A DNA stretch of 58,188 nucleotides. Source: Pseudomonadota bacterium. GTDB taxonomy: Bacteria > Pseudomonadota > Gammaproteobacteria > Steroidobacterales > Steroidobacteraceae. Position 1 is the first letter of the stretch. Every line of letters starts with the position of its first letter. The stretch lies in contig JANXUT010000054.1 of the NCBI GenBank assembly GCA_025356075.1, positions 1 to 58,188 on the forward strand. Reading direction: 5' to 3'. The notes under the pieces are model-generated. The model had not been told where the DNA came from. It saw nothing but the letters and a program-made list of their open reading frames with translations, and did not search any database. A program made the position numbers and the translations under genes. Of this stretch, positions 8,104-18,400 are shown piece after piece.

Positions 8104-9264
8104 GTGCCGCACCATTTTCCGTCACTGTGGCGACTCGACCCCGCGGTCACGTTCCTCAACCACGGCTCCTTTGGCGCCTGCCCGGCCGTCGTACTCGACC
8201 GCCAGGCCGAATTGCGCGCGGAGATGGAGCGCGAGCCGGTCGACTTCCTGTCGACGCACCTGCCCGCGCGGCTGAACGCCGCGCGCGAGGAGTTCGCGCC
8301 GTTCCTCGGCGCCGACCCCAAGGACCTCGTGTTCGTCCCGAACGCGACCAGCGGCGTCAATGCGGTGCTGAGGTCACTCAAGTTTGCGCCCGGGGACGAG
8401 ATCCTCGTCACGACCCATACCTATGCGGCGTGCCGCAAGACGGTCGACTTCATCGCGAGCCGGACCGGCGCCCGGGCGGTAGTCGCTACGCTCCCGTTCC
8501 CGTTGGCGAGCGAGGCGGACATCATCGAGCCGATCCTGGCGAAGGTGACTCCGCGAACGTGTCTCGCACTCCTCGATCACGTCACGAGCCCGACGGCGCT
8601 CGTGTTGCCGGTCGCTCGCCTGGTCGACGAGTTGCGTGCACGCGGTGTCGATACCCTCGTCGATGGTGCGCATGCACCCGGCATGGTGCCGCTCGCGCTC
8701 GACTCGCTCGGCGCCGCGTACTACACCGGTAATGCTCACAAGTGGTTGTGCGCGCCGAAGGGCGCGGCGTTCCTGCACGTCCGCCGCGACAGGCAGGCGG
8801 AGCTTCACCCACTCACGATCAGCCATGGCTACCCGGCCGGGTTTCGTGCCGAGTTCGACTGGACCGGAACGTCCGATCCGACGCCGTGGCTCTGCATCCC
8901 GGAGTCCGTCCGCTATCTCGGTACCCTCCTCCCGGGCGGCTGGCCCGAGATCATGGCGACCAATCGGACACTCGCCCTGAGCGTGCGGGCACTACTCCTC
9001 GAGCGCTTCCGGATGAAAGCGCCGTGCCCGGAGTCGATGGTCGGATCGATCGCGTCGGTGCCGTTGCCAATGCCGGCGCCGGGTTCGCCGGCGGCCCGCC
9101 TCGACAGCGACGCGCTCTGCGCGTGGATTCGCGAGCGGGGCGTGAGGACCTGGACATACGGGCACCCGCTGCCGCTCGTGCGGATCTCCGCGCAGCTTTA
9201 CAACACGCTCGATCAGTTCCGGCAGCTGGCCAACCTGCTCGAGGAGGCGCTCCGTGCCCCCTGA
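8104..9264 (+). CDS. Class V aminotransferase (isopenicillin-N-epimerase-like)
   Basis: The protein has 386 residues with a GTG start. It is a fold-type-I PLP enzyme: FLNHGSFGACP near the N-terminus, NATSGVNAVLRSL (cofactor phosphate region), DGAHAPGM with the Asp that holds the pyridine nitrogen, and the Schiff-base Lys213 in NAHKWLCAPKG. The spacing and motifs match the isopenicillin-N-epimerase/cysteine-desulfurase-like group; true IscS-type desulfurases have a Cys loop not evident here. Its last 11 bases overlap the start of an amino-acid permease gene, so the two form an operon that probably imports and converts an amino acid or small peptide. The exact substrate cannot be read from the sequence. 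Confidence 0.85.
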   Translation: MPHHFPSLWRLDPAVTFLNHGSFGACPAVVLDRQAELRAEMEREPVDFLSTHLPARLNAAREEFAPFLGADPKDLVFVPNATSGVNAVLRSLKFAPGDEILVTTHTYAACRKTVDFIASRTGARAVVATLPFPLASEADIIEPILAKVTPRTCLALLDHVTSPTALVLPVARLVDELRARGVDTLVDGAHAPGMVPLALDSLGAAYYTGNAHKWLCAPKGAAFLHVRRDRQAELHPLTISHGYPAGFRAEFDWTGTSDPTPWLCIPESVRYLGTLLPGGWPEIMATNRTLALSVRALLLERFRMKAPCPESMVGSIASVPLPMPAPGSPAARLDSDALCAWIRERGVRTWTYGHPLPLVRISAQLYNTLDQFRQLANLLEEALRAP

Positions 9265-10594
9265 ACAGCGCAGCATCTCTGCGCGTCTCTCGACGTTCGA
9301 CACGGCGATGGTCGTGTTCTCGCTCGTGGTTGGAATCGGGATCTTCAGGACGCCAGCGATCGTCGCCAGCGCGGCGGGCGACACAAACCTCTTCTTTGGT
9401 GCCTGGATACTCGGCGGGTTGATCAGCCTCGTTGGCGCCTTCACGTTCGCCGAGGTCGGCGCGCGCTACCCGCGGGCCGGCGGTTACTACCGCGTCGTCG
9501 CCGACTGTTACCACCCGACGTTCGCCTTCATGCTGAATTGGGCCCAGGCACTCATGCAGGGCGCGAGCGCCGCGGGCGTCGCGTTTATCGGCGCCGACTA
9601 TCTTGCGCCCGTCGTGCTGCCCGAATCCCTGCACACGCCCCAGGGCTCGCTCGCGCTCGCCTGCGTGACGATGCTTGTGCTCCTCGCCCTCAACTACCGG
9701 GGGATCCGCTCGGGTGCCCGGACGCAGAACCTGCTGTCGGCGCTCAAGATCGCGATGATGCTCGCGATCGCGGTGCTTGCGCTCTCACTCGCGCCGCACT
9801 CGCAGGCACCCGCGCCTGTTGCGACGACGCCGTGGCTGCCGCGCCTGTCAGCCGCGCTCGTCCCCTGCTTCTACGCCTACGGCGGCTACCAGCTGACAAT
9901 GAACCTGGGCGCGGACTTGAAGAACGCGTCGCGGCGCTTTCCGCTCGCGATCGCAGGCGGAATGTTCACCGTCGTCGTGCTCTACCTCCTCCTCAACGTC
10001 GCGTACCAGCAGGTGCTCGGAACCGCAGGCGTCGCCGACTCCAAGCTCGTTGCCGCAGCGCTGTCGCACGCGACATTCGGCCCTTCGGGGGAGGCAATCG
10101 TGTCGGTTGCCGTGTTCTTCTCCGCGGCGGGATTCGTGAACGCGATGATCCTGCAGATGCCACGCACGTTCTACGCGATGGCGGAAGATGGCGTGCTGCC
10201 GCGGGCGTTTCTGCACGTGAACCCGAAGACCCAGGTGCAGGGTGTCGCACTTCTGTTCTCGGGCGCGACGATGCTGGTTCCCGCGTTCCTGCTGGGCTCG
10301 TTCGAGAAGCTGCTCAACTACGTCATGTTCTCAGACGCGCTCACGCTCGCGGTGGTCGCATCGACGCTGTTCGTGCTGCGGCGTCGGCGCGTCGGCGACG
10401 GCGGCTTTGCGATGATGGGCTACCCCGTGCTGCCGGCCCTGTATCTGCTGTGCCTGGTCGGCGTCTCGGTGCGAGTGCTGGTGATGGAGCCGCGCCTTGC
10501 GCTTGCGGGCGTGGTGATACTCCTGACGGGCTGGCCGCTCTTTCGCCTGAGTCGTGCCGTGATCGGGCGCAACTCGGCGCCACCCCAGGAATGA
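9254..10594 (+). CDS. APC-superfamily amino-acid permease
   Basis: The protein has 446 residues and starts at GTG 9254 inside the end of the aminotransferase gene, with GAGGAGG at 9241 as ribosome binding site. It has about 12 hydrophobic segments with the APC opening VVGIGIFRTPAIVA (unwound first helix that binds the substrate amine and carboxylate), then FAEVGARYPRAGGYYRV, typical of the amino acid/polyamine/organocation group. It acts in the inner membrane as a secondary importer or exchanger. The operon with a PLP enzyme suggests uptake of the compound that the enzyme acts on. Confidence 0.87.
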   Translation: MPPEQRSISARLSTFDTAMVVFSLVVGIGIFRTPAIVASAAGDTNLFFGAWILGGLISLVGAFTFAEVGARYPRAGGYYRVVADCYHPTFAFMLNWAQALMQGASAAGVAFIGADYLAPVVLPESLHTPQGSLALACVTMLVLLALNYRGIRSGARTQNLLSALKIAMMLAIAVLALSLAPHSQAPAPVATTPWLPRLSAALVPCFYAYGGYQLTMNLGADLKNASRRFPLAIAGGMFTVVVLYLLLNVAYQQVLGTAGVADSKLVAAALSHATFGPSGEAIVSVAVFFSAAGFVNAMILQMPRTFYAMAEDGVLPRAFLHVNPKTQVQGVALLFSGATMLVPAFLLGSFEKLLNYVMFSDALTLAVVASTLFVLRRRRVGDGGFAMMGYPVLPALYLLCLVGVSVRVLVMEPRLALAGVVILLTGWPLFRLSRAVIGRNSAPPQE

Positions 10595-10672
10595 CGCGGC
10601 GACTTTGGCGCCTGCGCGTGAGTTCTCGGGTGGCGTTCCAACGAGCGCCAGCACAATGGGGCGTCGTTCGGC

Positions 10673-11320
10673 CTACGACGACCCCGATTCCATCGCGGGC
10701 GAGCGAATGCTCGATTCGGCGGCCTCCGCACGAGCGTCGGCCATGACGTGTGCAGCGGATGCGGTCGACCGCCGGCCGGCCTCGGGCCTGCGCCGTGCAG
10801 TTGGCAGCAAGCGATCGGTTTCTGGCTTCACGGCGGCGTAGTACTCGCAACACTGCGTCTCGAGGCCGGCTCGATCAATGACCTTGATCCGACCGCGGGC
10901 GTAGGAGATGAGCCCTTGAGCTTGCAGGGTCCCTGCAGCCGCGGTAACCCCTTCGCGTCGAACGCCCAGCATGTTGGCGATCGGCTCCCGCGTCATCGTC
11001 AACTCGGAAGACGACAGGCGATCGAGGCTCAGCAGCAGCCAACGGCACAATGGTTGGTGGATCGAGTGGTGTTGGTTGCAGACAGCCGTCTGCGACACCT
11101 GGGTAATGAGCACTTGGGTGTATCGCAGCAAGAGGTGCCGCAGCTCCCCGCCCCGCGCGAACTCCTCCTTGAGGACGCGGCTCGCCATGCGAAATGCCCG
11201 CCCGGCGCTTTGCACGACGGCGCGGCTCGGAGTGGTCTCGCCGCCCATGAAGAGTGCCACGCCGACGACGCCATCGCGTCCGACCACGGCTATTTCCGCG
11301 GACGCGCCGTTCGCCTTCAC
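10673..11320 (-). CDS. Crp/Fnr-family regulator, 5' end decayed
   Basis: The only usual in-frame start is GTG 11320, giving 215 residues that begin inside the cyclic-nucleotide-binding-like domain (EIAVVGRDGVVGVALFMGG). A winged helix-turn-helix follows (LTMTREPIANMLGVRREGVTAAAGTLQAQGLISYARGRIKVID), then a short tail. Clear family sequence continues upstream in the same frame with no start codon (ALELGGVIYESGAQL, DYVYFPTTAIVSLLSV, 11321-11420) and runs into a TGA at 11438-11440. The first 30 or so residues of the family are not recognisable. It is either a pseudogene, starts at a CTG (11407) or makes a short protein with an intact DNA-binding end. Relatives of this NHLLAAL-type group respond to small signals in soil proteobacteria; the target here is unknown. 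Confidence 0.7.
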   Translation of the reverse strand: MKANGASAEIAVVGRDGVVGVALFMGGETTPSRAVVQSAGRAFRMASRVLKEEFARGGELRHLLLRYTQVLITQVSQTAVCNQHHSIHQPLCRWLLLSLDRLSSSELTMTREPIANMLGVRREGVTAAAGTLQAQGLISYARGRIKVIDRAGLETQCCEYYAAVKPETDRLLPTARRRPEAGRRSTASAAHVMADARAEAAESSIRSPAMESGSS

Positions 11321-11640
11321 CGAGAGGAGCGAGACGATGGCTGTGGTCGGGAAATAGACGTAGTCGAGCTGCGCGCCCGATTCGTAGATGACGCCGCCGA
11401 GTTCCAGGGCGACGGGCGCGACTGGAAGCCGAGGAAATCAGGGCAACCTAGCGGACCCCGGAACTCCCTCCAAGTAGTCGCTCCGGTACTGCCGGCCCCG
11501 GGTCGGGTCCGGCAGCGCGCTCGCACGGGCTCCCTGACCGCGTGGTCGCGGGACGGGTAGAATCCGCGGCAGCCCCGGCCGAGCTGTCGATCCGCAACTG
11601 ACAGATTCTTGCTGGCGCCTCATCAGGGGGAATGCAAGCC

Positions 11641-12948
11641 ATGGACGGCCATGAGACGTCGGACCTTCAGCGGCGCACGATGCGGAAGGTGGCGTGGCGG
11701 CTGATCCCGCTCATCGTCATCAGCTACCTGGTCGCCTACATCGATCGCTCAAACGTAGCGTTCGCAGCCCTGACGATGAACAAGGACCTGGGGTTCTCGG
11801 CGTACATCTACGGCCTCGGTGCTGGCATCTTCTTCCTGGGCTACGCGGTTTTCGAGGTGCCGAGCAACCTCGTGCTGCATCGCGTGGGGGCGCGGCGCTG
11901 GATCGCCCGCATCATGATCACCTGGGGGCTCGTCTCCGCGCTCACGGCGGCCGTTACAGGACCGACGAGCTTCCTCGTGCTGCGATTCCTGCTGGGGGTC
12001 GCAGAAGCCGGCTTCTTCCCGGGGATCATCCTCTATTTCACGTACTGGTTTCCGGCCCGCTACCGGGCGCGCGTCATCGCTGCGCTCTATCTCGCGGTTC
12101 CCACCTCAAATGCGATCGCCGCCGTCGTCTCGGGCGCGATGCTCAACTTGAACGGCGCGCTCGGACTCAAGGGCTGGCAGTGGATCTTCGTGGGCGAGGC
12201 GATTCCGGCGGTGCTCCTCGGCGTCGTTGTCCTCAGGCTCATGACGGATCGCCCGAAGGATGCGGCGTGGTTGCAGCCGGTCGAGAGGGACTGGCTCGTA
12301 GCCGAACTCACCTCGGAACAGCGCCAGGTCGAAAGCGTTGGGCGCGTGGCCTTGCTGCAATCGCTCAAGGACCCGCGGGTACTCGTGTTGTCGGCCGCCT
12401 GGATGATGAGCCAGATCGCGACCTACGGAGTCACCTTCTTCCTGCCGCAGATCGTCAGTGATCTCGGCGCATCGATCGCCTCTGCCGGCGTGCTGACGGC
12501 AATCCCCTACGCGATCGGCACGGCGGGTCCACTTCTCTGGGGCTTTTCCTCCGACCGGCGCCACGAGCGTCGCTGGCACTTCATCGTTGCGCTATTGCTT
12601 GCCGCGCTCGGCCTCCTCTGCGCAGGGTGGTGGCACGGATCGTACTGGGCGCTGCTCGCCATCTCGGCGGCGATGGTGGGAATCTACGGATCCAAACCTT
12701 GCCTCTGGGCCATGCCCTCCCAGTTCCTGACCGGCGTTGGCGCGGCAGCCGGAATCGGCCTCATGAATTCTTTCGGAAGCCTCGGCGGCTACCTCGGACC
12801 CTTCGTCGTCGGCTGGATCAAGGAGAGCACGCGAAGTTTCGAGGTCGGCCTCTACTTTCTGGCAGCCTGCGCGCTCGTGTCCGCCGCGGTTGCCTTTGCT
12901 GGAAAGCGCGCGACGACCGGCCCCACCGGCGCCGCGATCGTCAAGTGA
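11641..12948 (+). CDS. MFS transporter, anion:cation symporter (ACS) type
   Basis: The protein has 435 residues. ATG 11641 is preferred over ATG 11632 because AGGGGG lies ten bases before it. Twelve membrane segments are visible. Family marks are YIDRSNVAFAALTM at the first loop, the conserved RFLLGVAEAGFFPGIILYFTYWFP and the second-half glycine-rich loop. This matches the ACS family (tartrate, phthalate, glucarate-type permeases), which import organic acids with protons or sodium at the inner membrane. It stands alone, downstream of the oppositely oriented Crp/Fnr gene, so co-regulation is possible but not shown. Confidence 0.87.
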   Translation: MDGHETSDLQRRTMRKVAWRLIPLIVISYLVAYIDRSNVAFAALTMNKDLGFSAYIYGLGAGIFFLGYAVFEVPSNLVLHRVGARRWIARIMITWGLVSALTAAVTGPTSFLVLRFLLGVAEAGFFPGIILYFTYWFPARYRARVIAALYLAVPTSNAIAAVVSGAMLNLNGALGLKGWQWIFVGEAIPAVLLGVVVLRLMTDRPKDAAWLQPVERDWLVAELTSEQRQVESVGRVALLQSLKDPRVLVLSAAWMMSQIATYGVTFFLPQIVSDLGASIASAGVLTAIPYAIGTAGPLLWGFSSDRRHERRWHFIVALLLAALGLLCAGWWHGSYWALLAISAAMVGIYGSKPCLWAMPSQFLTGVGAAAGIGLMNSFGSLGGYLGPFVVGWIKESTRSFEVGLYFLAACALVSAAVAFAGKRATTGPTGAAIVK

Positions 12949-13185
12949 CTGTTACGGCATCGAGCTAGCCGACAGTCCCCGGAATCGCGAAAGCAGCCTG
13001 GCGGCTCCTGCTGGAGCTGCCCCGGGCGCGCCGCTGGACGAAAACCGGGACCACGTCACACTCGCGACGTTCGATGCGCTGGCGCTCCCGAAACGGCGCA
13101 TCTATCCTACCTATTCGTCCTCTCGATGCCTAAAAATACAGTCTTTCCGCGACAACGGTCGCCGCATCGTTCCGGAGAAATGGAA

Positions 13186-14310
13186 ATGTCCGACGCCTTC
13201 TTTGAAAAGCTGTTCGGGGATTCGGAGCCCACCCACGTAGGCAGCGGCTGGATCAGCGGCGTCACGTCCGTCTTCTTCGGCATCCTCGGACTTGGCGGCG
13301 TGCTGTGCCTTCATTTTCCCGCGCTCCTCACGCTTCCCGATGCCCGCGCGCACTACCCCGTCGCGATCATCCGGTATCTCATCCAGGGAACGATCGTGCT
13401 TGCGCTCGTGCTCGGCGCGATCTCGGCGCTCTTTCGCCAGCGGAAAGTCTTGGCGCTCACCGGCATCGCCCTCGGGCTCGCGGCGGCGCTCCTTGGCGGT
13501 GGCAGCACGCCGCTCCCGGAAGAAGTGAAATCGAGCGTCGGCATCGGCTTCGACTGGTTCCTGCTCGACCTCCTCGTGATGACAATCGTGTTCGTGCCGG
13601 TCGAGCGGTTCTGGCCGCTGCATCGCGGACAGAAGACGTTCCGGCCGCAATGGACGACCGACGCGTTCTATTTCGTCGCGACCCACCTGCCCGCGCAGCT
13701 GATCACGTTCGTGATGCTGGTGCCGACGACGGCCCTCTTCACCTGGCTCGCCATCCCGACGCTCGTGCACACGGTGGGAACCTGGCCGTTCATCGTGCAG
13801 CTACCACTCGCCATCGTGGTGGCGGACTTCGCCCAGTACGCGACGCACCGGGCCTTCCACCAGATCCCGTTCCTGTGGCGCTTCCACTCAATCCATCACT
13901 CGATCGAGACGATGGACTGGATCGCGGGCTCCCGCTCCCACTTCATCGACATCCTCATTACCCGGAGCCTCATCCTCATCCCGATGACCCTGTGCGGGTT
14001 CTCGCAGAACGCGATGGCCGGGTACCTCGTGTTCGTCTCCTTCCACGCGACGTTCTGCCACACGGACTTCGGTCCGCGGCCGGTGTGGATGGAACCCTAC
14101 TTCGTGACGGTGCGCTACCACCACTGGCACCACGCGGCGGACAAGGAGGCGGTGGACGTCAACTTCGCCATCCACTGGCCGTTCATCGACCGGCTCTTCG
14201 GGACCTACTACCTGCCGACGGACGCCTGGCCGAAGCGCTATGGCCTCGCCGACGGTTCCGTCCCGCCCGGCTTCTTCGCCCAGTTCATCGCCCCGTTCAC
14301 CGGGAAGTAA
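13186..14310 (+). CDS. Sterol-desaturase/fatty-acid-hydroxylase family membrane protein
   Basis: The protein has 374 residues; ATG 13186 is favoured over 13180 by GGAG eight bases upstream. The N-terminal third has several membrane helices. The C-terminal half has the three His clusters of the di-iron hydroxylase family: HRAFH, FHSIHHS and HHWHH, then EAVDVNFAIHWPFIDRLFGT. Members use a nonhaem di-iron centre and oxygen to hydroxylate lipids or sterol-like substrates in the membrane. It is convergent, with a 7-base gap, with a fatty-acid desaturase gene. The substrate is unknown. Confidence 0.85.
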   Translation: MSDAFFEKLFGDSEPTHVGSGWISGVTSVFFGILGLGGVLCLHFPALLTLPDARAHYPVAIIRYLIQGTIVLALVLGAISALFRQRKVLALTGIALGLAAALLGGGSTPLPEEVKSSVGIGFDWFLLDLLVMTIVFVPVERFWPLHRGQKTFRPQWTTDAFYFVATHLPAQLITFVMLVPTTALFTWLAIPTLVHTVGTWPFIVQLPLAIVVADFAQYATHRAFHQIPFLWRFHSIHHSIETMDWIAGSRSHFIDILITRSLILIPMTLCGFSQNAMAGYLVFVSFHATFCHTDFGPRPVWMEPYFVTVRYHHWHHAADKEAVDVNFAIHWPFIDRLFGTYYLPTDAWPKRYGLADGSVPPGFFAQFIAPFTGK

Positions 14311-14317
14311 GCGGCCT

Positions 14318-15175
14318 TCAGAGCGCGACTTCCGCAAGCGCGAGGTCGTCGGGCCTGTTGGTGCCAGTCTTCGAGGGGCTGACGAGACCGAGCGCCCCCA
14401 TGACGCGGACGGTGCTGTAGCCGAAGTCGAATTCCGCCGCGTCGTGCGACGTCCGCAGGAGATGCTGATAGTGGTGATGGTTGTTCTGCCAGCAGGCACT
14501 GAACGTCGCCATCACGGGCAGCCAATCGCCGATGTTCATCGCGTTGTCGCCCGCATCCTCGTAGCGGCGCGTGCCAAAGCGGCGATCGTGGGTCCAGTAG
14601 TTCTGGACCATGTTCACCCATAGCGCGAAGAGCCGGACACCCAGCCAGACGCCCACGACGAACTTCCAGTCGGGAACGATCAGCCAGAGGAGCCCGCCGC
14701 TCAGCAACGGCGAGATGACGGCAAAGAGCGGATGGGACACCACGCGGAACGTCCGGGTCCTCAGGATGGGGTCGGTCGCGAGGTTCGCCGTGCACGGGTA
14801 CGGGAAGATGCACAGGTACATCGTCTTCCAGAAGCCGTCGGCGCCGAGCTTGTTGGGATCGCCCGGATGGTCGGCGAACACGTGGTGGAGCCGGTGGCGA
14901 TTGACCCAGCTCACCGGGTCGACATAGACGCCCACGGAGTTGTTGACGACCGTCACGACCTTGATGAACCACACCTTGTAGTCCAACGCGCGGTGCGCGA
15001 TGCCGAGGTGGATCACGTCGGAGAGGTAGAGGCCGCCCAGGAACCAGGACAGCAGCAGGAACCCGAAGCCGACGACGATTCCCCACCAGGGCCCGAGCCA
15101 GGGCGGCGCGAGCATCGCCGAGATCAGGACCTGCAGCGCGAGCGCTGAAAAACCGAGCACGTTGTAAGTCTTCAT
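14318..15175 (-). CDS. Membrane fatty-acid desaturase family protein
   Basis: The protein has 285 residues from ATG 15175. The frame stays open about 70 codons upstream, but that extension is charged, unlike the family, and lies in the divergent promoter region. Four hydrophobic segments and three His boxes are visible: HLGIAHR, HRLHH and NNHHHYQH, which bind the di-iron centre of acyl-lipid/acyl-CoA desaturases. It needs an electron donor such as ferredoxin or a reductase; none is encoded nearby. The reading DPVSWVNRHRLHHVFADHPGDPN fits stearoyl-CoA-type delta-9 enzymes, but the regiospecificity cannot be read. Confidence 0.85.
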   Translation of the reverse strand: MKTYNVLGFSALALQVLISAMLAPPWLGPWWGIVVGFGFLLLSWFLGGLYLSDVIHLGIAHRALDYKVWFIKVVTVVNNSVGVYVDPVSWVNRHRLHHVFADHPGDPNKLGADGFWKTMYLCIFPYPCTANLATDPILRTRTFRVVSHPLFAVISPLLSGGLLWLIVPDWKFVVGVWLGVRLFALWVNMVQNYWTHDRRFGTRRYEDAGDNAMNIGDWLPVMATFSACWQNNHHHYQHLLRTSHDAAEFDFGYSTVRVMGALGLVSPSKTGTNRPDDLALAEVAL

Positions 15176-15495
15176 CGTTTGTGTGCAGCGCGTACGGCGA
15201 TCGGGGCCCTCGCGGGCGACGCCGGCATCTTTGCGTTTGATCCCGACTCCGTCGAGCGGCGCCGTGGCCGGCTCGGCGAGGACCCCGGCCGACGATCGGG
15301 GCTCGACGCCCGTGAGCATTTCTTCCGGCCGAGAGGAAAGTCGCCCGCCGATCGCCTTGAGTGCTCCACCGGCAGCCTGAAGAATGGGCACCGAACGAGT
15401 CGCCAGCCCCGCGACCGCCGGACCAGGACGGTGCCAGCACGGGGTCTACTTGCACACCCGGCGCGACGCCCGCCCGGGAACCGGGAGAACCGTCC
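15176..15495. other. Divergent intergenic region, desaturase / alpha-2-macroglobulin
   Basis: These 320 bases separate the desaturase gene (left) from the alpha-2-macroglobulin gene (right) and must carry both promoters. Open frames cross it on both strands but look like shadows of high GC content. I see no clear -10/-35 elements, operator or RNA gene. Confidence 0.4.
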
Positions 15496-18400
15496 GTGCC
15501 GAACCGCCCGCCGAGGCCACGCCTGCTTCTTGTGCTCCTGGCAAGCGCCCTCGCGCTCTCATCGCCCGCGCGAGCCGTGTTCGACTCAGCCACCAAGCCC
15601 TCGTCCCCCGACCTCACCGTTGTCCGTTCCGTTCCCGAGGGTCTCGAGGTTCCGCTCAGCAGCCGCCAGATCGTCGTCACGTTCGACCGGGTCGTGGTCC
15701 CGATCGGCGACATGAACGTCGATGACGACAAGTCGCCGGTCGCGATCGAACCCGCCGCCAAGTGCCATTGGCATTGGCTCGATCCCCGCTCGCTCGCCTG
15801 CGAGCTCGACCAGAACGCCGCGCTCGCGGCCGCGACGGAATATAAAGTCACCGTCCACAACGGCGTGCGCGCCGACGATGGAAGTTCGCTGCGCGCGCCG
15901 TACCGCTGGTCGTTCACGACCGAGCGGCCGGCGATCAGGGGGTACGGCTTCCACACCTGGATGTCGCCGGGGACGCCGGTCATCCGGCTTTTCTTCAACC
16001 AGCCGGTCACCAAGGACTCGGTCGAGGCGCACCTCAAAATTGGTGGGGCTTCTCTCGATGTGCAGGCCGACCCGTATACGAGCGAAGTATTCTTCGTGCT
16101 GCCGATGCCCGGCGAGGGCAAGGTCATGGTGTTCCCCGGCGGAACCCTGCCCCGCCGCAGCGACGACCGGATGACGAGTGTCCTCGGGCGTGATGGCGTG
16201 AAGGTCGAAGCCCGCCGCGCGTGGCTCGTCTCCCCGACGAAGGAACTGGCCGGCGACACCCGGACGACGCTCACGGTGTCGCCCGGCCTTCGCGGCGCGT
16301 TCGGGCCGCTGCTCGGTACCGAGTCGCGCACGGTGGTCGAGTTCGACACGTTTCCGGAATTTCGCTTCCTCGGCGTCAGGTGCCAGGTCGGGGATGAGCG
16401 GGTGCTGCTCGCCCCGGGAAGCGCCGCCGCCAACACCGCGCGTTGCAATCCCTTCAACTCCGTCGCGCTCGAGTTCTCGGCGCCCGTCATTGCACCCGAG
16501 GTCAAGGCGCACCTCGAACTCACTCCGGACCTTCGCGCCGGCCGCACCGACTACGATCCGTGGGCGAACGTCTATCCGTCGTCCCAGCTCGGCGCGCCGC
16601 ACGTACGCGGCCGTGCCTACGACGTCGGGTTGCCGGAGCGCCTGCGCGCGTACCAGCCATACTCGATCGCGGGGCTCGCGGGCCTGCGCGATGAGTTCAA
16701 CCGGCCGTTGACCGGCACCGATGCGATGGCATTCCACACGGCGCACCGCGTGCCGAAGCTGAAGGTCACCCACCCGGTCGCCGTCCTCGAGAAGAACGCG
16801 CCGACCGCGGTGCCGCTCTACGCGACGAACCTGACGCGGGTCGATGTGCACTACGGCACGTTGACCCCGGCGGGCGCGACCTTCGGGCTTACCTCCAGCC
16901 AGCCGATCAACCGCATCTGGGACGTGTCCTACGCCGTTCCCGCCACGTTCCGTGACCTCCTCGGCGGGCAATCCGGCGTCGTGTCGGGGAGCCTCCTCGC
17001 GCACCCGGGTAGGAGTTCCGTGAAGGGGAGCGACAGCGAGGGCGAGGAGAATTCGGAGCCCGGACTCCCCTCCGGCCATCCCGACCAGGACTTCATCGCC
17101 GAGGTCACGCCCTTCCAGGTCCACGCGAAGCTCGGCCAGTACAACACGCTCGTGTGGGTCACGACGCTCGCTGACGGCAAGGTCGTGCCGGGCGCGCGGG
17201 TTCGTATCTACGAGGACACGTACACGCACCTGACCGACTCGCCCACGGTGCTCGGCGAGGCAATGACTGGCAAGGACGGCGTGGCGCTCCTGCCGGGTCG
17301 CGGCGTGCTCGACGTCAATCCGCTGCAACGCTACCGCGGCGGTCGTTTCGCGGCAACCGCGCTCGTCGTGCGCGTCGATGCGGGCGGAGACCTTGCGGTG
17401 CTGCCGCTCGACTATCCGTTCGCGATCGACACCTACCGGGCGTCCCGCGGCCAGTTCTGGTCGGGTACGACCGCGCGCGATCACGTGCGGTCCTGGGGTG
17501 CGGCGGCGCAGGGCGTCTACAAGCTCGGCGACACGATCGATTTCAAGCTGTATGTGAGGAACGCCAACAACCGCACGCTCGAGCCCGTGCACGAGCGGCA
17601 GGGCTACCACCTGGAGGTTCTGGACCCGACGGGCAAGGTCATCTACGACAAGCCCGACGTCGGCCTGTCGGAGTTCGGTTCCTACGCGGGCTCGTTCCGC
17701 GTGCCACCGAGCGCCGCGGTCGGCTGGTACGAGTTCAGGCTCACGAGCCCGACGTTACCCTCGGACGCCTCCGCCGCGAGTCGCGCGCAGGCGGGCAGCT
17801 GGATGCCGATGCGGGTGCTCGTCGCCGACTTCACGCCGGCGCCGTTCCAGGTCCACAACACGCTGAACGGTGGCCTGTTCATGCCGGGTGACCCGGTCGA
17901 GGTGAGCACGCAGGCGACCTTGCACGCGGGCGGGCCCTACGCGAGTGCGGGCTCGAGGGTCGTCGGCCGGCTCTGGCCGGGACCGGTCGAGGTGAAGACC
18001 GCGGCCGCCGCTGGCTTTGAGTTCGACAGCGCGCCGGTCGGTGAGTGCCGCAGCGTCCACCTGCCGGCAGTGGAGACCGTGCACGAGTCGAACGACTCCG
18101 TGAACGGGCAGGGTGAGCTCACGAGCAAGTTCGTGATGCCGGACTCCTCCTACCAGACCGGGCGCCTCGAGATAGAGAGCGCCATCCGCGACGAGCGCGG
18201 CAAGTTTGTCGCCACGAGGAGCTACGCCGATTTTCGGGGCCGCGACCGCTACGTCGGCCTTCGCGCCGAGCGCTTCACGTTCGAGGAAGGCAAGCCCGCG
18301 GGCATTCAGTTCGTCGTGGTCGGCAAGGACGGCCTCATCGCGCCCGCAACAAGGGTCCATATCGAGATCGCGCACGAGTCAGTGACGGCAGCGCGAGTCA

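Noticed and set aside
14238-16547. Long minus-strand frame (769 codons) across the desaturase and macroglobulin genes
   Set aside because: It opposes two well-supported genes and shows no motif; long antisense frames are common at this GC content.
15586-17610. 674-codon antisense frame inside the macroglobulin gene
   Set aside because: Composition (Arg, Val, Asp, Glu runs) matches the reverse complement of codon-biased coding DNA, not a protein.
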